NCBI GenBank assembly: GCA_963668605.1
Contig: OY764903.1
Location: forward strand, 5,704,001 to 5,768,000
Direction of reading: 5' to 3'
DNA length: 64,000 nucleotides
DNA from: G963668605 sp963668605
GTDB lineage: Bacteria > Acidobacteriota > Terriglobia > Bryobacterales > Bryobacteraceae
A program made the translations under genes and the position numbers. Below, one piece after another: positions 33,678-41,196 of this stretch. The notes under the pieces are model-generated. The model was not told where the DNA came from. It was given only the letters and a program-made list of their open reading frames with translations, and ran no database searches. The first letter of the stretch is position 1, and the number at the start of each line of letters is the position of its first letter.

Positions 33678-34019
33678 GTGGAAGATCGACTACGGAATCT
33701 GATGCAGGAACTCGGTACCGCGATTAACGAATCGCTCTCCGAGTCTGATCGAATTGCCGCCGCCATCGGCGAAATCAAACGCGCTGGCTACGACGTCTTC
33801 CTTGTCCTGGAAGCTACCATCGGTTTCAATAAACGTGAAGAGAACGCCGAGGACGACGAGGATGACGAGTTCCTGGGCGAAGCCGAGATCGAGATCGAAG
33901 AACACTCAGAGCCTCCGTCTCGGCGCAAGTTCGAGTCCGCCGGCACAGTTAAGTGGACCTCACAGGACCACAAGTTTCTGCGCGCGTTGAAGATTTCGTC
34001 TGAAGACGACGGCAACTAA
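33678..34019 (+). CDS. Small acidic hypothetical protein
   Basis: 113 residues from GTG 33678, with AGGAAAGG 10 nt upstream. Residues 1-55 are helical (LRNLMQELGTAINESLSES), then a highly acidic stretch of Glu and Asp runs from about 54 to 79, and the C-terminus has KWTSQDHKFLRALKI. It is widely seen in Solibacter-like genomes in my memory, but without assigned function. It may be a regulatory or chaperone-like partner of nothing in view; neighbours give no hint. Confidence 0.5.
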   Translation: MEDRLRNLMQELGTAINESLSESDRIAAAIGEIKRAGYDVFLVLEATIGFNKREENAEDDEDDEFLGEAEIEIEEHSEPPSRRKFESAGTVKWTSQDHKFLRALKISSEDDGN

Positions 34020-34037
34020 TAGGCTTGCGCCGGTAGT

Positions 34038-35072
34038 TCACGCCAGCAATTCAGAATAGACCGACCACGTTTTTTCGACCGCCTGCGGCCAGGTGAAATC
34101 CTCCGCTCTGCGCTTGCCTTTCGCCGCCAGTTCCACCCTCAAGCCCGTATCGCACGCGAGCCTTCGCAAATTTCCGGCGATAGCCTCACCGTCAAGTGGA
34201 TCTACCAGCAGCGCAGCGTCTCCAGCGGCTTCCGGCAGTGCGGAGCGGTTCGACGTCAACACCGGCACCCCCCAAGCCATCGCCTCGAGCACCGGAATAC
34301 CGAAGCCCTCGTCGAGCGATGGGAATGCAAGGATGCGCGCCTTGGCGTACAACCTGTGCAGCGACTCCTGAGAGACGAAACCGAGTTCCTCGATGCGGGC
34401 AGCCGCGGGGCTGGCATGGATGCACTTGCGGATCTCTCCCGCCTCATATCCCGCGCCGCCGGCCAGCACCAGACGCCAGTCGCCGGGCACTTGCTCGAAG
34501 GCCGAAATCAGACGCGTGACGTTCTTGCGGCGTTGCAGCGCGCCGACGTGCAGGATAATGTTCTCGCGGAGTGCTTCGTCGGGAGCATTGGCCGGCGGGT
34601 GAACACCGTGATGTACGACGCGTAGGCGCGCCGGTTCCACGCCGAGCAACGCTTCCACTTGATGTGCCGTAAAGGACGAAACGGCGATGATCAGGTCGGC
34701 GCGAGCGGCCGCCTCGCGCGCCAGTCGTGTGAAACGCTCGCGGAATTCGAGCGTCGAATAGTCGCTGGTCATCACAAACAGGTCGTGAAATGTGCACACG
34801 CTGCGTTTCATGCGCCGTCGCGGCAGACGCTGGTTGAGGCCATGCAGAAGATCGGCGGAAAAGGCCGGAAACTCTTCCAGCAACAGCCGCCGCCGCGCAT
34901 TGGCGGGCAGCGTCTCCTGAAATGATTCAATAAAGCGATGCGGGCGGTAACAGAACGTGAAGTTGGCTTCGGTGTGTGCGGCCGCAACACCACGGAGGAT
35001 CTCACGGCAATAGTTGCCGACTCCGGAAAGCGCGCCTCCAATGCTGTACGTGGCGTCGAGTGCGATCCTCAA
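34038..35072 (-). CDS. Glycosyltransferase family 4 protein
   Basis: 344 residues, GT-B fold. The acceptor half includes GALSGVGNYCREIL near the N-terminus. The donor-binding half has LHVGALQRRKNVTRLI, VLAGGAGYE, and FPSLDEGFGIPVLEAMAWGVPVLTSNRSALPE, with the E-x7-E pattern of GT4 enzymes (EGFGIPVLE). It would transfer a sugar from an activated nucleotide sugar to an envelope glycan or lipid. It ends the three-gene minus-strand run and lies 22 nt after the response regulator gene, so the pair is likely cotranscribed. Confidence 0.9.
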   Translation of the reverse strand: MRIALDATYSIGGALSGVGNYCREILRGVAAAHTEANFTFCYRPHRFIESFQETLPANARRRLLLEEFPAFSADLLHGLNQRLPRRRMKRSVCTFHDLFVMTSDYSTLEFRERFTRLAREAAARADLIIAVSSFTAHQVEALLGVEPARLRVVHHGVHPPANAPDEALRENIILHVGALQRRKNVTRLISAFEQVPGDWRLVLAGGAGYEAGEIRKCIHASPAAARIEELGFVSQESLHRLYAKARILAFPSLDEGFGIPVLEAMAWGVPVLTSNRSALPEAAGDAALLVDPLDGEAIAGNLRRLACDTGLRVELAAKGKRRAEDFTWPQAVEKTWSVYSELLA

Positions 35073-35094
35073 GCGCCCATTCTCGCACAGCGGC

Positions 35095-36000
35095 TCACGC
35101 GACGACGGTGAGTGCAGCGCCCGTTCGCGCGCTCTCGGCGGCCAGAAGCAGATCTTCCCAATGTTGCACGCCGCTTTCGCGCAGCGACGCCGACCCGAAG
35201 ATCACTTCCGGCCGATAGCGTCCACCGCGCTTCACGGCCAATTCACGAAAGGCCGCGCGCAGTTGCCGCACAATCCGGAGGCTCGCCGAAGCGGAGCTCA
35301 GGGCCGCCACCGCGAGGCGCTCTTCGTCGATCCGGCCCGCCAGTTCGACGTCAGCGCATATATTACGGACTATCTCGGCCGCTTCAATGACCACGAGACG
35401 CCGTTCGGCGCGCCCATAGGCTACCTGAATACGATCCAGTCCGTCGAGCGAGACTACGACTACGTCGAGATCGCAGCCCAGCCGCCGCGCAAGTTCGAAA
35501 TCGCGCCGCGCCAGTCGTTGAAACGCGCCTTGGTTGTAAAGCCCCGTCTCGCCATCGCGCACGCTGTCGCACTTGGCCGCCGCCGCGAGACGCTGCCGCT
35601 CGAGGGCATGCCGCAGGGATCGCGCCAGCGGCACGCAGTCCAATTCCCGCTTCACAAGATAATCCTGGGCGCCTTCACGCAAGGCGCTGACTGCCAACGC
35701 CTCGTCGTCCTCGTCCGCCAACATCAGAATCGACATCTCCGGCGCCAGTTCGCGCAAGCGCAGGTAGGCGTGCAGGGAGTGGCTGTCGGGTAGCACGACG
35801 TCGAGCAGAGCCACGTCGAAATGCTCATCCGCCAGCACTTCCAGCGCATCGCTGAGCCGCTCGACGTGGACCAGTTGAAAGAGCGGGCTCCAAGGGCGGC
35901 CGAACTGCCGCTCCTCAACCTCCATCAGGGCTTCCTTCAGAAACATTGCGCTGTCGGGGTCCGGTTCGACCAGCAGCAGTTTGATGAGCTTTTCTTCCAT
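35095..36000 (-). CDS. Response regulator with degenerate GGDEF domain
   Basis: 301 residues. The receiver domain (1-130) has the acidic pair near EPD, the phosphoacceptor Asp in DVALLDVVLPD (near residue 67), and the Lys in YLVKRELD. The C-terminal ~160 residues keep the GGDEF-domain opening ETGLYNQGAFQRL but the signature position reads GRIDEERLAV, so the GG(D/E)EF active site is missing. Diguanylate cyclase activity is unlikely; a GTP or c-di-GMP binding or protein-interaction role may remain. Lies just upstream of the glycosyltransferase gene and downstream of the sigma-54 activator gene. Confidence 0.85.
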   Translation of the reverse strand: MEEKLIKLLLVEPDPDSAMFLKEALMEVEERQFGRPWSPLFQLVHVERLSDALEVLADEHFDVALLDVVLPDSHSLHAYLRLRELAPEMSILMLADEDDEALAVSALREGAQDYLVKRELDCVPLARSLRHALERQRLAAAAKCDSVRDGETGLYNQGAFQRLARRDFELARRLGCDLDVVVVSLDGLDRIQVAYGRAERRLVVIEAAEIVRNICADVELAGRIDEERLAVAALSSASASLRIVRQLRAAFRELAVKRGGRYRPEVIFGSASLRESGVQHWEDLLLAAESARTGAALTVVA

Positions 36001-36043
36001 GCGGGAGTGCCATTGAGTTAGTGGCGCTCCCGGAGGAAAGCTC

Positions 36044-37096
36044 TCAGACGAGTCCGTACTCTTTGAGCTTGCGGTAGAGCGTCGTGCGCCCGATGCCGAG
36101 CAGATGCGATGACATCACGCGGTCGCCCTTGGTGTATTCCATGGCGTTCAAAATCGCACGCTTCTCCACTTCGGCCAGCGGCACGACGGGATGGAGCATT
36201 TGCGAGGCGGCGGGACGTTCCATAACCTGCAAGCTTGCAGGTTGTGGCGTAGCGGAGGCCTGCGCACCCGCGGCCATCGAGAAACACATTGAGCGCGTGG
36301 CCGCGATGTGGTTCTGAATTGTGGAGGGCAGTCCGCCCGTTTGGATCAGCGGACCGGAATTGAGCGCCACCATGTGCTGGATGCAGTTTTCCAACTCGCG
36401 CACATTGCCCGGCCATTCGTAATCGAGCATGGCCTGCAAAGATTCCTGCGTCAGCGTGTGGTTGTGCCCATAGCGCTTCATGAAGTGCGCGATCAGCAGG
36501 GGGATGTCCTCTTTGCGTTCACGCAACGGGGACAACCGGACGTTGACTACGTTCAGACGGTAGTACAGGTCGCGGCGAAAGGTGCCGCGCTCCACTTCCT
36601 GTGCCAGGTCGCGATTCGTCGCGGCGATGATGCGGAAATCGGACTTGCGCGTGTTCAAAGCGCCGACCGGGCGGAACTCCTTCTGCTGTAAGACGCGAAG
36701 GAGTTTCGCCTGTAGGTCGAGCGGGAGTTCTCCGATTTCATCGAAGAATGCAGTACCGCCGTTGGCCGCTTCAATCAGGCCGATCTTTGTGCTCACCGCG
36801 CCGGCGAACGATCCCTTGACGTGTCCGAACAACTCGCTCTCCATCAGCGGCCCCACCATGGAGGAGCAGTCGATGGTCACGAACGGCGCATCCGGCGTAT
36901 CCACGTTGTGGATCGCGTGCGCCACCACTTCTTTGCCGGTGCCGGTCTCGCCCAGCAGCAGTACAGGCCACTTGCACTTGCCCAATTTCGCCACCAGACG
37001 CAAAACCTGGCGTGTCCGGGAGGATTGCCCCACCAAAACCGGCGCCTGCTCGATGCCCTCGGGCATTCCCGCGACCTGTGCCGTGCTCATTAACAT
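36044..37096 (-). CDS. Sigma-54-dependent transcriptional activator without receiver domain
   Basis: 350 residues from ATG 37096, preceded by GGGAG. The AAA+ domain (~15-245) has Walker A GETGTGKE, Walker B AFFDEIGELP and the R-finger region (FRRDLYYRLNVV). The sigma-54 contact loop reads GSFAGA, not GAFTGA. A long variable linker (~250-305) and a Fis-type helix-turn-helix (KGDRVMSSHLLGIGRTTLYRKLKEYGL) complete it. There is no N-terminal sensory domain. It may be controlled by a partner protein such as the response regulator encoded 43 nt downstream. Confidence 0.88.
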   Translation of the reverse strand: MLMSTAQVAGMPEGIEQAPVLVGQSSRTRQVLRLVAKLGKCKWPVLLLGETGTGKEVVAHAIHNVDTPDAPFVTIDCSSMVGPLMESELFGHVKGSFAGAVSTKIGLIEAANGGTAFFDEIGELPLDLQAKLLRVLQQKEFRPVGALNTRKSDFRIIAATNRDLAQEVERGTFRRDLYYRLNVVNVRLSPLRERKEDIPLLIAHFMKRYGHNHTLTQESLQAMLDYEWPGNVRELENCIQHMVALNSGPLIQTGGLPSTIQNHIAATRSMCFSMAAGAQASATPQPASLQVMERPAASQMLHPVVPLAEVEKRAILNAMEYTKGDRVMSSHLLGIGRTTLYRKLKEYGLV

Positions 37097-37298
37097 GTTG
37101 TTACGCTCCCTGGCAGGGACTCTACTGGGTTCGCTGGTCTGGTCCCTGTCATGGTAGTGCGTTATCCTCACATAAACTCTACTGGTGATTTTGATCGCAA
37201 ACAAGACCGCAAAAGGCGGTTGACGTAGGTCTCTTACGGGTATTCATACCCGCAAAGTGGGGTAGGTGGTGGGCGGATCTGCGGCTGCCCTGCGCCCG

Positions 37299-37973
37299 CT
37301 AGCGCTGTTCGGCATCGAGGCGCACGACGAAGGCCGACGGCTCCTCGTTCTTCAATCGTTCGGCCAGTTGAGCGGCCGATTCCTCGTCCGGCTCCGATCC
37401 AACCAACACGCGCCACATGGTTCGCTCTCCGTCGCGTTGGACCAATCTGGCCGAGCCGTACTTGCGTCCCATGGTCTTGCGGATCGCTTCGGCGCGCTTG
37501 CGATCGGAGAAGGCGCCCACCTGAACAGCGAAGAGGTTCGCTTCGGCGGCTGGATGCACGGGAGCGCGGATGACTTCGATACGCACCTTCGCGAGCCCCG
37601 GCCCGAGCATCTCGATGTTTCGCGCTGCCGCTTTCGACAGGTCGATGATGCGTCCCTTCACAAAAGGGCCGCGGTCTGTGATGCGCACGTCGATCTGCTT
37701 GCCGTTGTCGAGATCATGAACGCGCACCCACGTATCGAAGGGAAACGTGCGATGCGCCGCGGTGAGCTTCTCCATGTCGTAGACTTCGCCGTTCGCTGAA
37801 CGCCTTCCGTGATACGGAATCCCGTACCAACTCGCGATGCCTTTCTCGGTGTACCCGATGCGCGGAGGCTTCGGCACGGCAACTTTTTTTTTCTTCGCGC
37901 AACCGCCCGTCAACAGCAGCAGCGCGGTTGCGACGACGACGAAAAACGTGAAATGTGGCCGCTTCAGCATCAA
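37299..37973 (-). CDS. rlpA: RlpA-like lipoprotein with SPOR domain
   Basis: 224 residues. Signal peptide with lipobox LTGGC (cysteine near residue 25), then the double-psi beta-barrel of RlpA (GIASWYGIPYHGRRSANGE, FPFDTWVRV, ITDRGPFVKGRIIDLS, with the catalytic Asp), then a SPOR domain (~145-220: LFAVQVGAFSDRKRAEAI, WRVLVGSE). RlpA proteins are lytic transglycosylases that act on denuded septal peptidoglycan. The layout and length match. A 202-nt gap separates it from the sigma-54 activator gene downstream. Confidence 0.93.
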   Translation of the reverse strand: MMLKRPHFTFFVVVATALLLLTGGCAKKKKVAVPKPPRIGYTEKGIASWYGIPYHGRRSANGEVYDMEKLTAAHRTFPFDTWVRVHDLDNGKQIDVRITDRGPFVKGRIIDLSKAAARNIEMLGPGLAKVRIEVIRAPVHPAAEANLFAVQVGAFSDRKRAEAIRKTMGRKYGSARLVQRDGERTMWRVLVGSEPDEESAAQLAERLKNEEPSAFVVRLDAEQR

Positions 37974-38054
37974 AACAATTCTCGCACCGATTGTTTTATC
38001 GCGTTCAACGACTCCATCATAAACTCACACGCGCTTCGCCTGTTCACTTTTTTC

Positions 38055-38113
38055 TTGACATCCATTCCAATCCAATTTATATATGGATCACACTGCGATC
38101 TTTATAGATCGCA
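38055..38113 (+). promoter_or_regulatory. Promoter and leader stem-loop of the small basic peptide gene
   Basis: TTGACA (38055-38060), 17-nt spacer and TATATA (38078-38083). In the leader a perfect inverted repeat TGCGATC (38094-38100) / GATCGCA (38107-38113) with a 6-nt loop sits close to the expected start site. It could be an operator or an mRNA 5' stem-loop. Confidence 0.7.
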
Positions 38114-38141
38114 AATTTTGATGTTTAGGGAGAATCAATCG

Positions 38142-38216
38142 ATGAAGAACGCAACCAAGAAAGCTGCCAAGGCTCCGGCCAAGAAAAAGGCGCCGGCCAA
38201 GAAGGGCAAGAAGTAA
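38142..38216 (+). CDS. 24-residue Lys/Ala/Pro-rich peptide, histone H1-like
   Basis: The peptide is about half lysine, with the AKK/APAKKK pattern of bacterial H1-like nucleoid tails. Start ATG 38142 has AGGGAG 8 nt upstream. The gene has its own promoter, leader and strong terminator, all within 250 nt, which supports a real, expressed gene despite the size. It may bind DNA or RNA nonspecifically. Confidence 0.65.
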   Translation: MKNATKKAAKAPAKKKAPAKKGKK

Positions 38217-38261
38217 CTGTCCCCCGGCCCAACCCGGGCCGCAGCAACAAACACAAATCAT

Positions 38262-38287
38262 CGGCCCCGAGCAATCGGGGCCGTTTT
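38262..38287 (+). terminator. Rho-independent terminator
   Basis: CGGCCCCGA (38262-38270), GCAA loop, TCGGGGCCG (38275-38283), then TTTT. A strong intrinsic terminator for the small peptide gene, ending just before the convergent methyltransferase stop at 38292. Confidence 0.92.
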
Positions 38288-38291
38288 CATG

Positions 38292-39260
38292 TTATCGGGC
38301 AAGCAGCAGCGTCCGGAACGTCTCCCCCATCCCATACAGCAGCGTCTTCAATTGCAGCCGCGCGCGCAGCCGCTGCGCTTCGTCCGCGCCTTCCAGCACA
38401 GCAGCGAAGTTATCCTTCTCACCGGCGCGCATCAACGCCAGCGCGAGCGGTTCGAAACGGACCTTCTTAAAACCGTGCATCGCGGTGTGCGCTTCCAACG
38501 CGCTGAAATCCACGTGTGCGGTGATGTCCCGGCTGCCCGGATCGCAGAGCACATCTTCGGAAGCCGTGTGCCGTTGGTAGCTCATCAGCGTTCCCTGCGG
38601 AAAGCGCACGAGTTCGCGCGTGGTGTAGCCGTAGTCGATCACTAACAGATAGCCGCTCTCCATGCTCCGCGCGATCTCATCCAACGAACGCAACGTATCG
38701 AAGTTCAACTCGCGGAGATCGCCTTCCTGGGCATCGCCGCCGTATGTCGCCAGATGGCCGGCTGCCTGCGCGTCGACGGCCTCGCCCTCGCTCCAGCAGA
38801 AAGCGCCGTCGCGGCAATCGACGCGCATTTCGCGATAGCCAGCGCCGCGCCGTACCGCCACATCGACCGGCAGCGCATCGAAAAACTCGTTGGCGAAGAG
38901 CACGCCTTGGAAGCGCCGCGGCAGCGCACCGCGATCCACATCGACGGGTATGTAGCCGAACTCGCGGAAGAACACGCCCATCTCCTCGCGGCCCGCGCCC
39001 ATCTCGACCAGCGTGAAGCCGTCGGGCGCGCCCAGATTCTCGCGCAGGCCGCGCACGTACTCCCGCATCAGCAAACCGAAGGCCGGCTGCAACTGCTCGG
39101 CGGTGTAGAAATCACCCGCCTTGCCGAAGGGATCGTGCTGCCTGCGATAGTAGCCGTGTTCCGGATGATAGAGTGCCGTTCGCATGTAGCGGCTGAACGG
39201 GATCGGACCGCCGGTGCGGATCTCCGCGGCGAGAAGTTCTGCGAGTGGAGTTACGCTCAC
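38292..39260 (-). CDS. MidA/NDUFAF7-like SAM-dependent methyltransferase
   Basis: 322 residues from GTG 39260; a start at 39308 would overlap the divergent gene. Signature stretches are GGPIPFSRYMRTALYHPEHGYY, GDFYTAEQLQPAFG, LVEMGAGREE, LFANEFFDALPV and LLVIDYGY. In mitochondria NDUFAF7 dimethylates an arginine of complex I subunit NDUFS2; the bacterial role is less clear. A complex I assembly role is possible. Confidence 0.87.
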   Translation of the reverse strand: MSVTPLAELLAAEIRTGGPIPFSRYMRTALYHPEHGYYRRQHDPFGKAGDFYTAEQLQPAFGLLMREYVRGLRENLGAPDGFTLVEMGAGREEMGVFFREFGYIPVDVDRGALPRRFQGVLFANEFFDALPVDVAVRRGAGYREMRVDCRDGAFCWSEGEAVDAQAAGHLATYGGDAQEGDLRELNFDTLRSLDEIARSMESGYLLVIDYGYTTRELVRFPQGTLMSYQRHTASEDVLCDPGSRDITAHVDFSALEAHTAMHGFKKVRFEPLALALMRAGEKDNFAAVLEGADEAQRLRARLQLKTLLYGMGETFRTLLLAR

Positions 39261-39294
39261 CGCCGTATTGTACGATGACTGAAGGAATCTCATC

Positions 39295-40389
39295 ATGTTG
39301 CGACGCACTTTTCTTCAAACCGCCGCGGGCGCGCCCGCTCTTGCTTCCGTCTCTGCCGCGAACGCTGCGCCCACGGGCATTCGCCTCGGCTACGACACAT
39401 ACTCGCTGCGCGCCTGGCGCTGGAAGGCCATGCAGCACCTCGAATATTCGGGCAAGCTCAAGCTCGATACGATCCAGATTTCGAGCATCGGCGACTTTGA
39501 GAGCCTCGAACCCGCGCATCTCGCCAAGGTGAGAGACAAAGCGCGCGAACTTAACATCACCATTGATGCAGGCACGGGCTGCGTCTGCCCTACCTCGAAG
39601 GCCTGGAGCCCGAAGAACGGAACGCCCCTCGAATACCTGACGCAAGGCTTGCAGGCTGCGCACGCCGTCGGCGCGAAATCGCTGCGCTGCTTCATGGGCA
39701 GCGGCGCCGATCGCACCGTCGATACGCCGATTGAGAAGCACATGGAAGCCACGATCCAGGTGTTCAAGTCCGCCCGCTCGCGCGCGCTCGACCTGGGCGT
39801 TAAAATAGCGCTTGAGAATCACGCCGGCGATATGCAGGCCTGGGAAGTGAAGACCCTCATCGAAGAAGCGGGCAAGGATTACGTCGCGGCCTGCCTCGAT
39901 GCCGGCAATCCCATCTGGGTACTCGAAGATCCTGTCGTTACGATGGAAGTACTCGGGCCGCTCACCGTCACCACGCATCTGCGCGACACCGCCGTCTATG
40001 AGCATCCGCGCGGCGCCGTCGGACAGTGGACTGCGCTCGGAGACGGCAACATAGACTGGAAGCGCTTCGTCGAACTGCACCGCAAGCTCTGCCCCAGTGC
40101 CTCCATGCAGCTTGAGATCATTACGGGGCGCCCGCCGCAGGTGCTGCCGTATCTCGAAGCGGATTTCTGGCAACCGTTTCCTAAGGCGAAGGCTTCCGAG
40201 TTCGCCCGCTTCGTGGATCTGGCCAAGCACGGACGGCCATTCAGCGGTGCAATGGTGATCGCCGACGTGCCCGGCAACAAGCCTCCCGAATATCTGGCCG
40301 CGCTCAAGGAACAACAGAAGATCGACTTGGAACGCAGCCTCGACTATGCGAAGAAGACACTCGGAGCCGGGATCAACTGGCGCGCGTAG
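39295..40389 (+). CDS. Exported sugar phosphate isomerase/epimerase-like TIM-barrel protein
   Basis: 364 residues. MLRRTFLQTAAGAPALASVSAANA looks like a Tat-type signal (RRTFLQ). The mature protein belongs to the AP endonuclease 2/xylose isomerase-like barrel family (GYDTYSLRAW, ALENHAGDMQAWEVK, CLDAGNPIWVLEDP, THLRDTAV, with metal ligands His, Asp and Glu). Related exported proteins are common in Acidobacteriota and Planctomycetes and often linked to carbohydrate use. The substrate is unknown. Start ATG 39295 follows a weak ribosome binding site. Confidence 0.8.
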   Translation: MLRRTFLQTAAGAPALASVSAANAAPTGIRLGYDTYSLRAWRWKAMQHLEYSGKLKLDTIQISSIGDFESLEPAHLAKVRDKARELNITIDAGTGCVCPTSKAWSPKNGTPLEYLTQGLQAAHAVGAKSLRCFMGSGADRTVDTPIEKHMEATIQVFKSARSRALDLGVKIALENHAGDMQAWEVKTLIEEAGKDYVAACLDAGNPIWVLEDPVVTMEVLGPLTVTTHLRDTAVYEHPRGAVGQWTALGDGNIDWKRFVELHRKLCPSASMQLEIITGRPPQVLPYLEADFWQPFPKAKASEFARFVDLAKHGRPFSGAMVIADVPGNKPPEYLAALKEQQKIDLERSLDYAKKTLGAGINWRA

Positions 40390-40392
40390 GCT

Positions 40393-40538
40393 TCACTTGC
40401 GCAGGTGCTTATTGAACCAGGCCAGCGTCTTGCCCCACGCATCGCACGCCGCCGGATCAGTTCGCGCCGGTTGAACGCGCCGTCCTCGTATATGTGGACC
40501 AGTTGGTCGACAGAATTCCTGTTGTTTTCGAAGTCCAT
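40393..40538 (-). pseudogene. Internally deleted dienelactone-hydrolase-like remnant
   Basis: Starting at ATG 40538 the N-terminal reading (VDQLVHIYEDGAFNRRELI) matches the beginning of exported dienelactone-hydrolase-like proteins. The C-terminal reading, in another frame, is DPAACDAWGKTLAWFNKHLRK and ends at 40393, like the family end. The central ~200 residues are missing. Frame and content show a deletion with a frame change near GATCCGGCGG at about 40465. Confidence 0.6.
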
Positions 40539-40599
40539 CACAGCTGCCGGAGAAGTGGATTGGGTATAGTCTAAACTGGATGCAAGCGAAGAGATACGG

Positions 40600-41193
40600 A
40601 TGCCAGCGCCAGACTCAATTCGCGTCAAGATCAGCTCGGAAGCCGCCGAGTCCATCACGCTTACGCCCGTAGTAGTGCAGGAGATGGAGTTCGCGGAGTT
40701 ACTGGAGCAGATCGTCAGCCTGGCCGGCAAAGACACCGTACGGATCCAGGAACTGCTGAAGCGCGGAAGCTTGGTCGTCGGCGCATCGCGTTTCCGTTGG
40801 ACCGGCTTTGAGGTCGTCGCCGGTGATCTGGACGGTGCACTTGCCGCGTGGCCGGATCCCGATCCGGCGCGTCCTTTCTGCGCGGAGAACTGCACTCGGA
40901 TCGTGTTGCGCGGCGCTACCGGACAGATCGGGATCACGAGGGAAGCAGCCGGGAAGCGCCGCACGCTGCAGCGCCGCAGCTTCTGGGACGCCATGTTGGA
41001 ACACGCGCGGCCAGAGGTCATGCGCTACGCCGGCTACTCCTACCGCGAGCGCGCCGATCACTACCGCCTCGACCTTGCGCATGAGACATCCGCCGCACTG
41101 CGCCAGGCCGCGGACCTGCTCTCTTACGCAACGCTGGCCCAACAGATTCGAAGCACGATCCTGCTCAGCGCCGAGTTCTTCGTCGCGCGATAA
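40600..41193 (+). CDS. Unknown protein, partner of a DNA methyltransferase gene
   Basis: 197 residues. No family recognised. Residues 60-100 contain a beta-rich stretch (GSLVVGASRFRWTGFEVV) and a CAENCTRIVL motif; the C-terminal half is helical with YRERADHYRL. It ends 3 nt before the methyltransferase, so the two are cotranslated. It may be an accessory, specificity or restriction component, or a repair protein. I cannot choose. Confidence 0.55.
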   Translation: MPAPDSIRVKISSEAAESITLTPVVVQEMEFAELLEQIVSLAGKDTVRIQELLKRGSLVVGASRFRWTGFEVVAGDLDGALAAWPDPDPARPFCAENCTRIVLRGATGQIGITREAAGKRRTLQRRSFWDAMLEHARPEVMRYAGYSYRERADHYRLDLAHETSAALRQAADLLSYATLAQQIRSTILLSAEFFVAR

Positions 41194-41196
41194 GCC

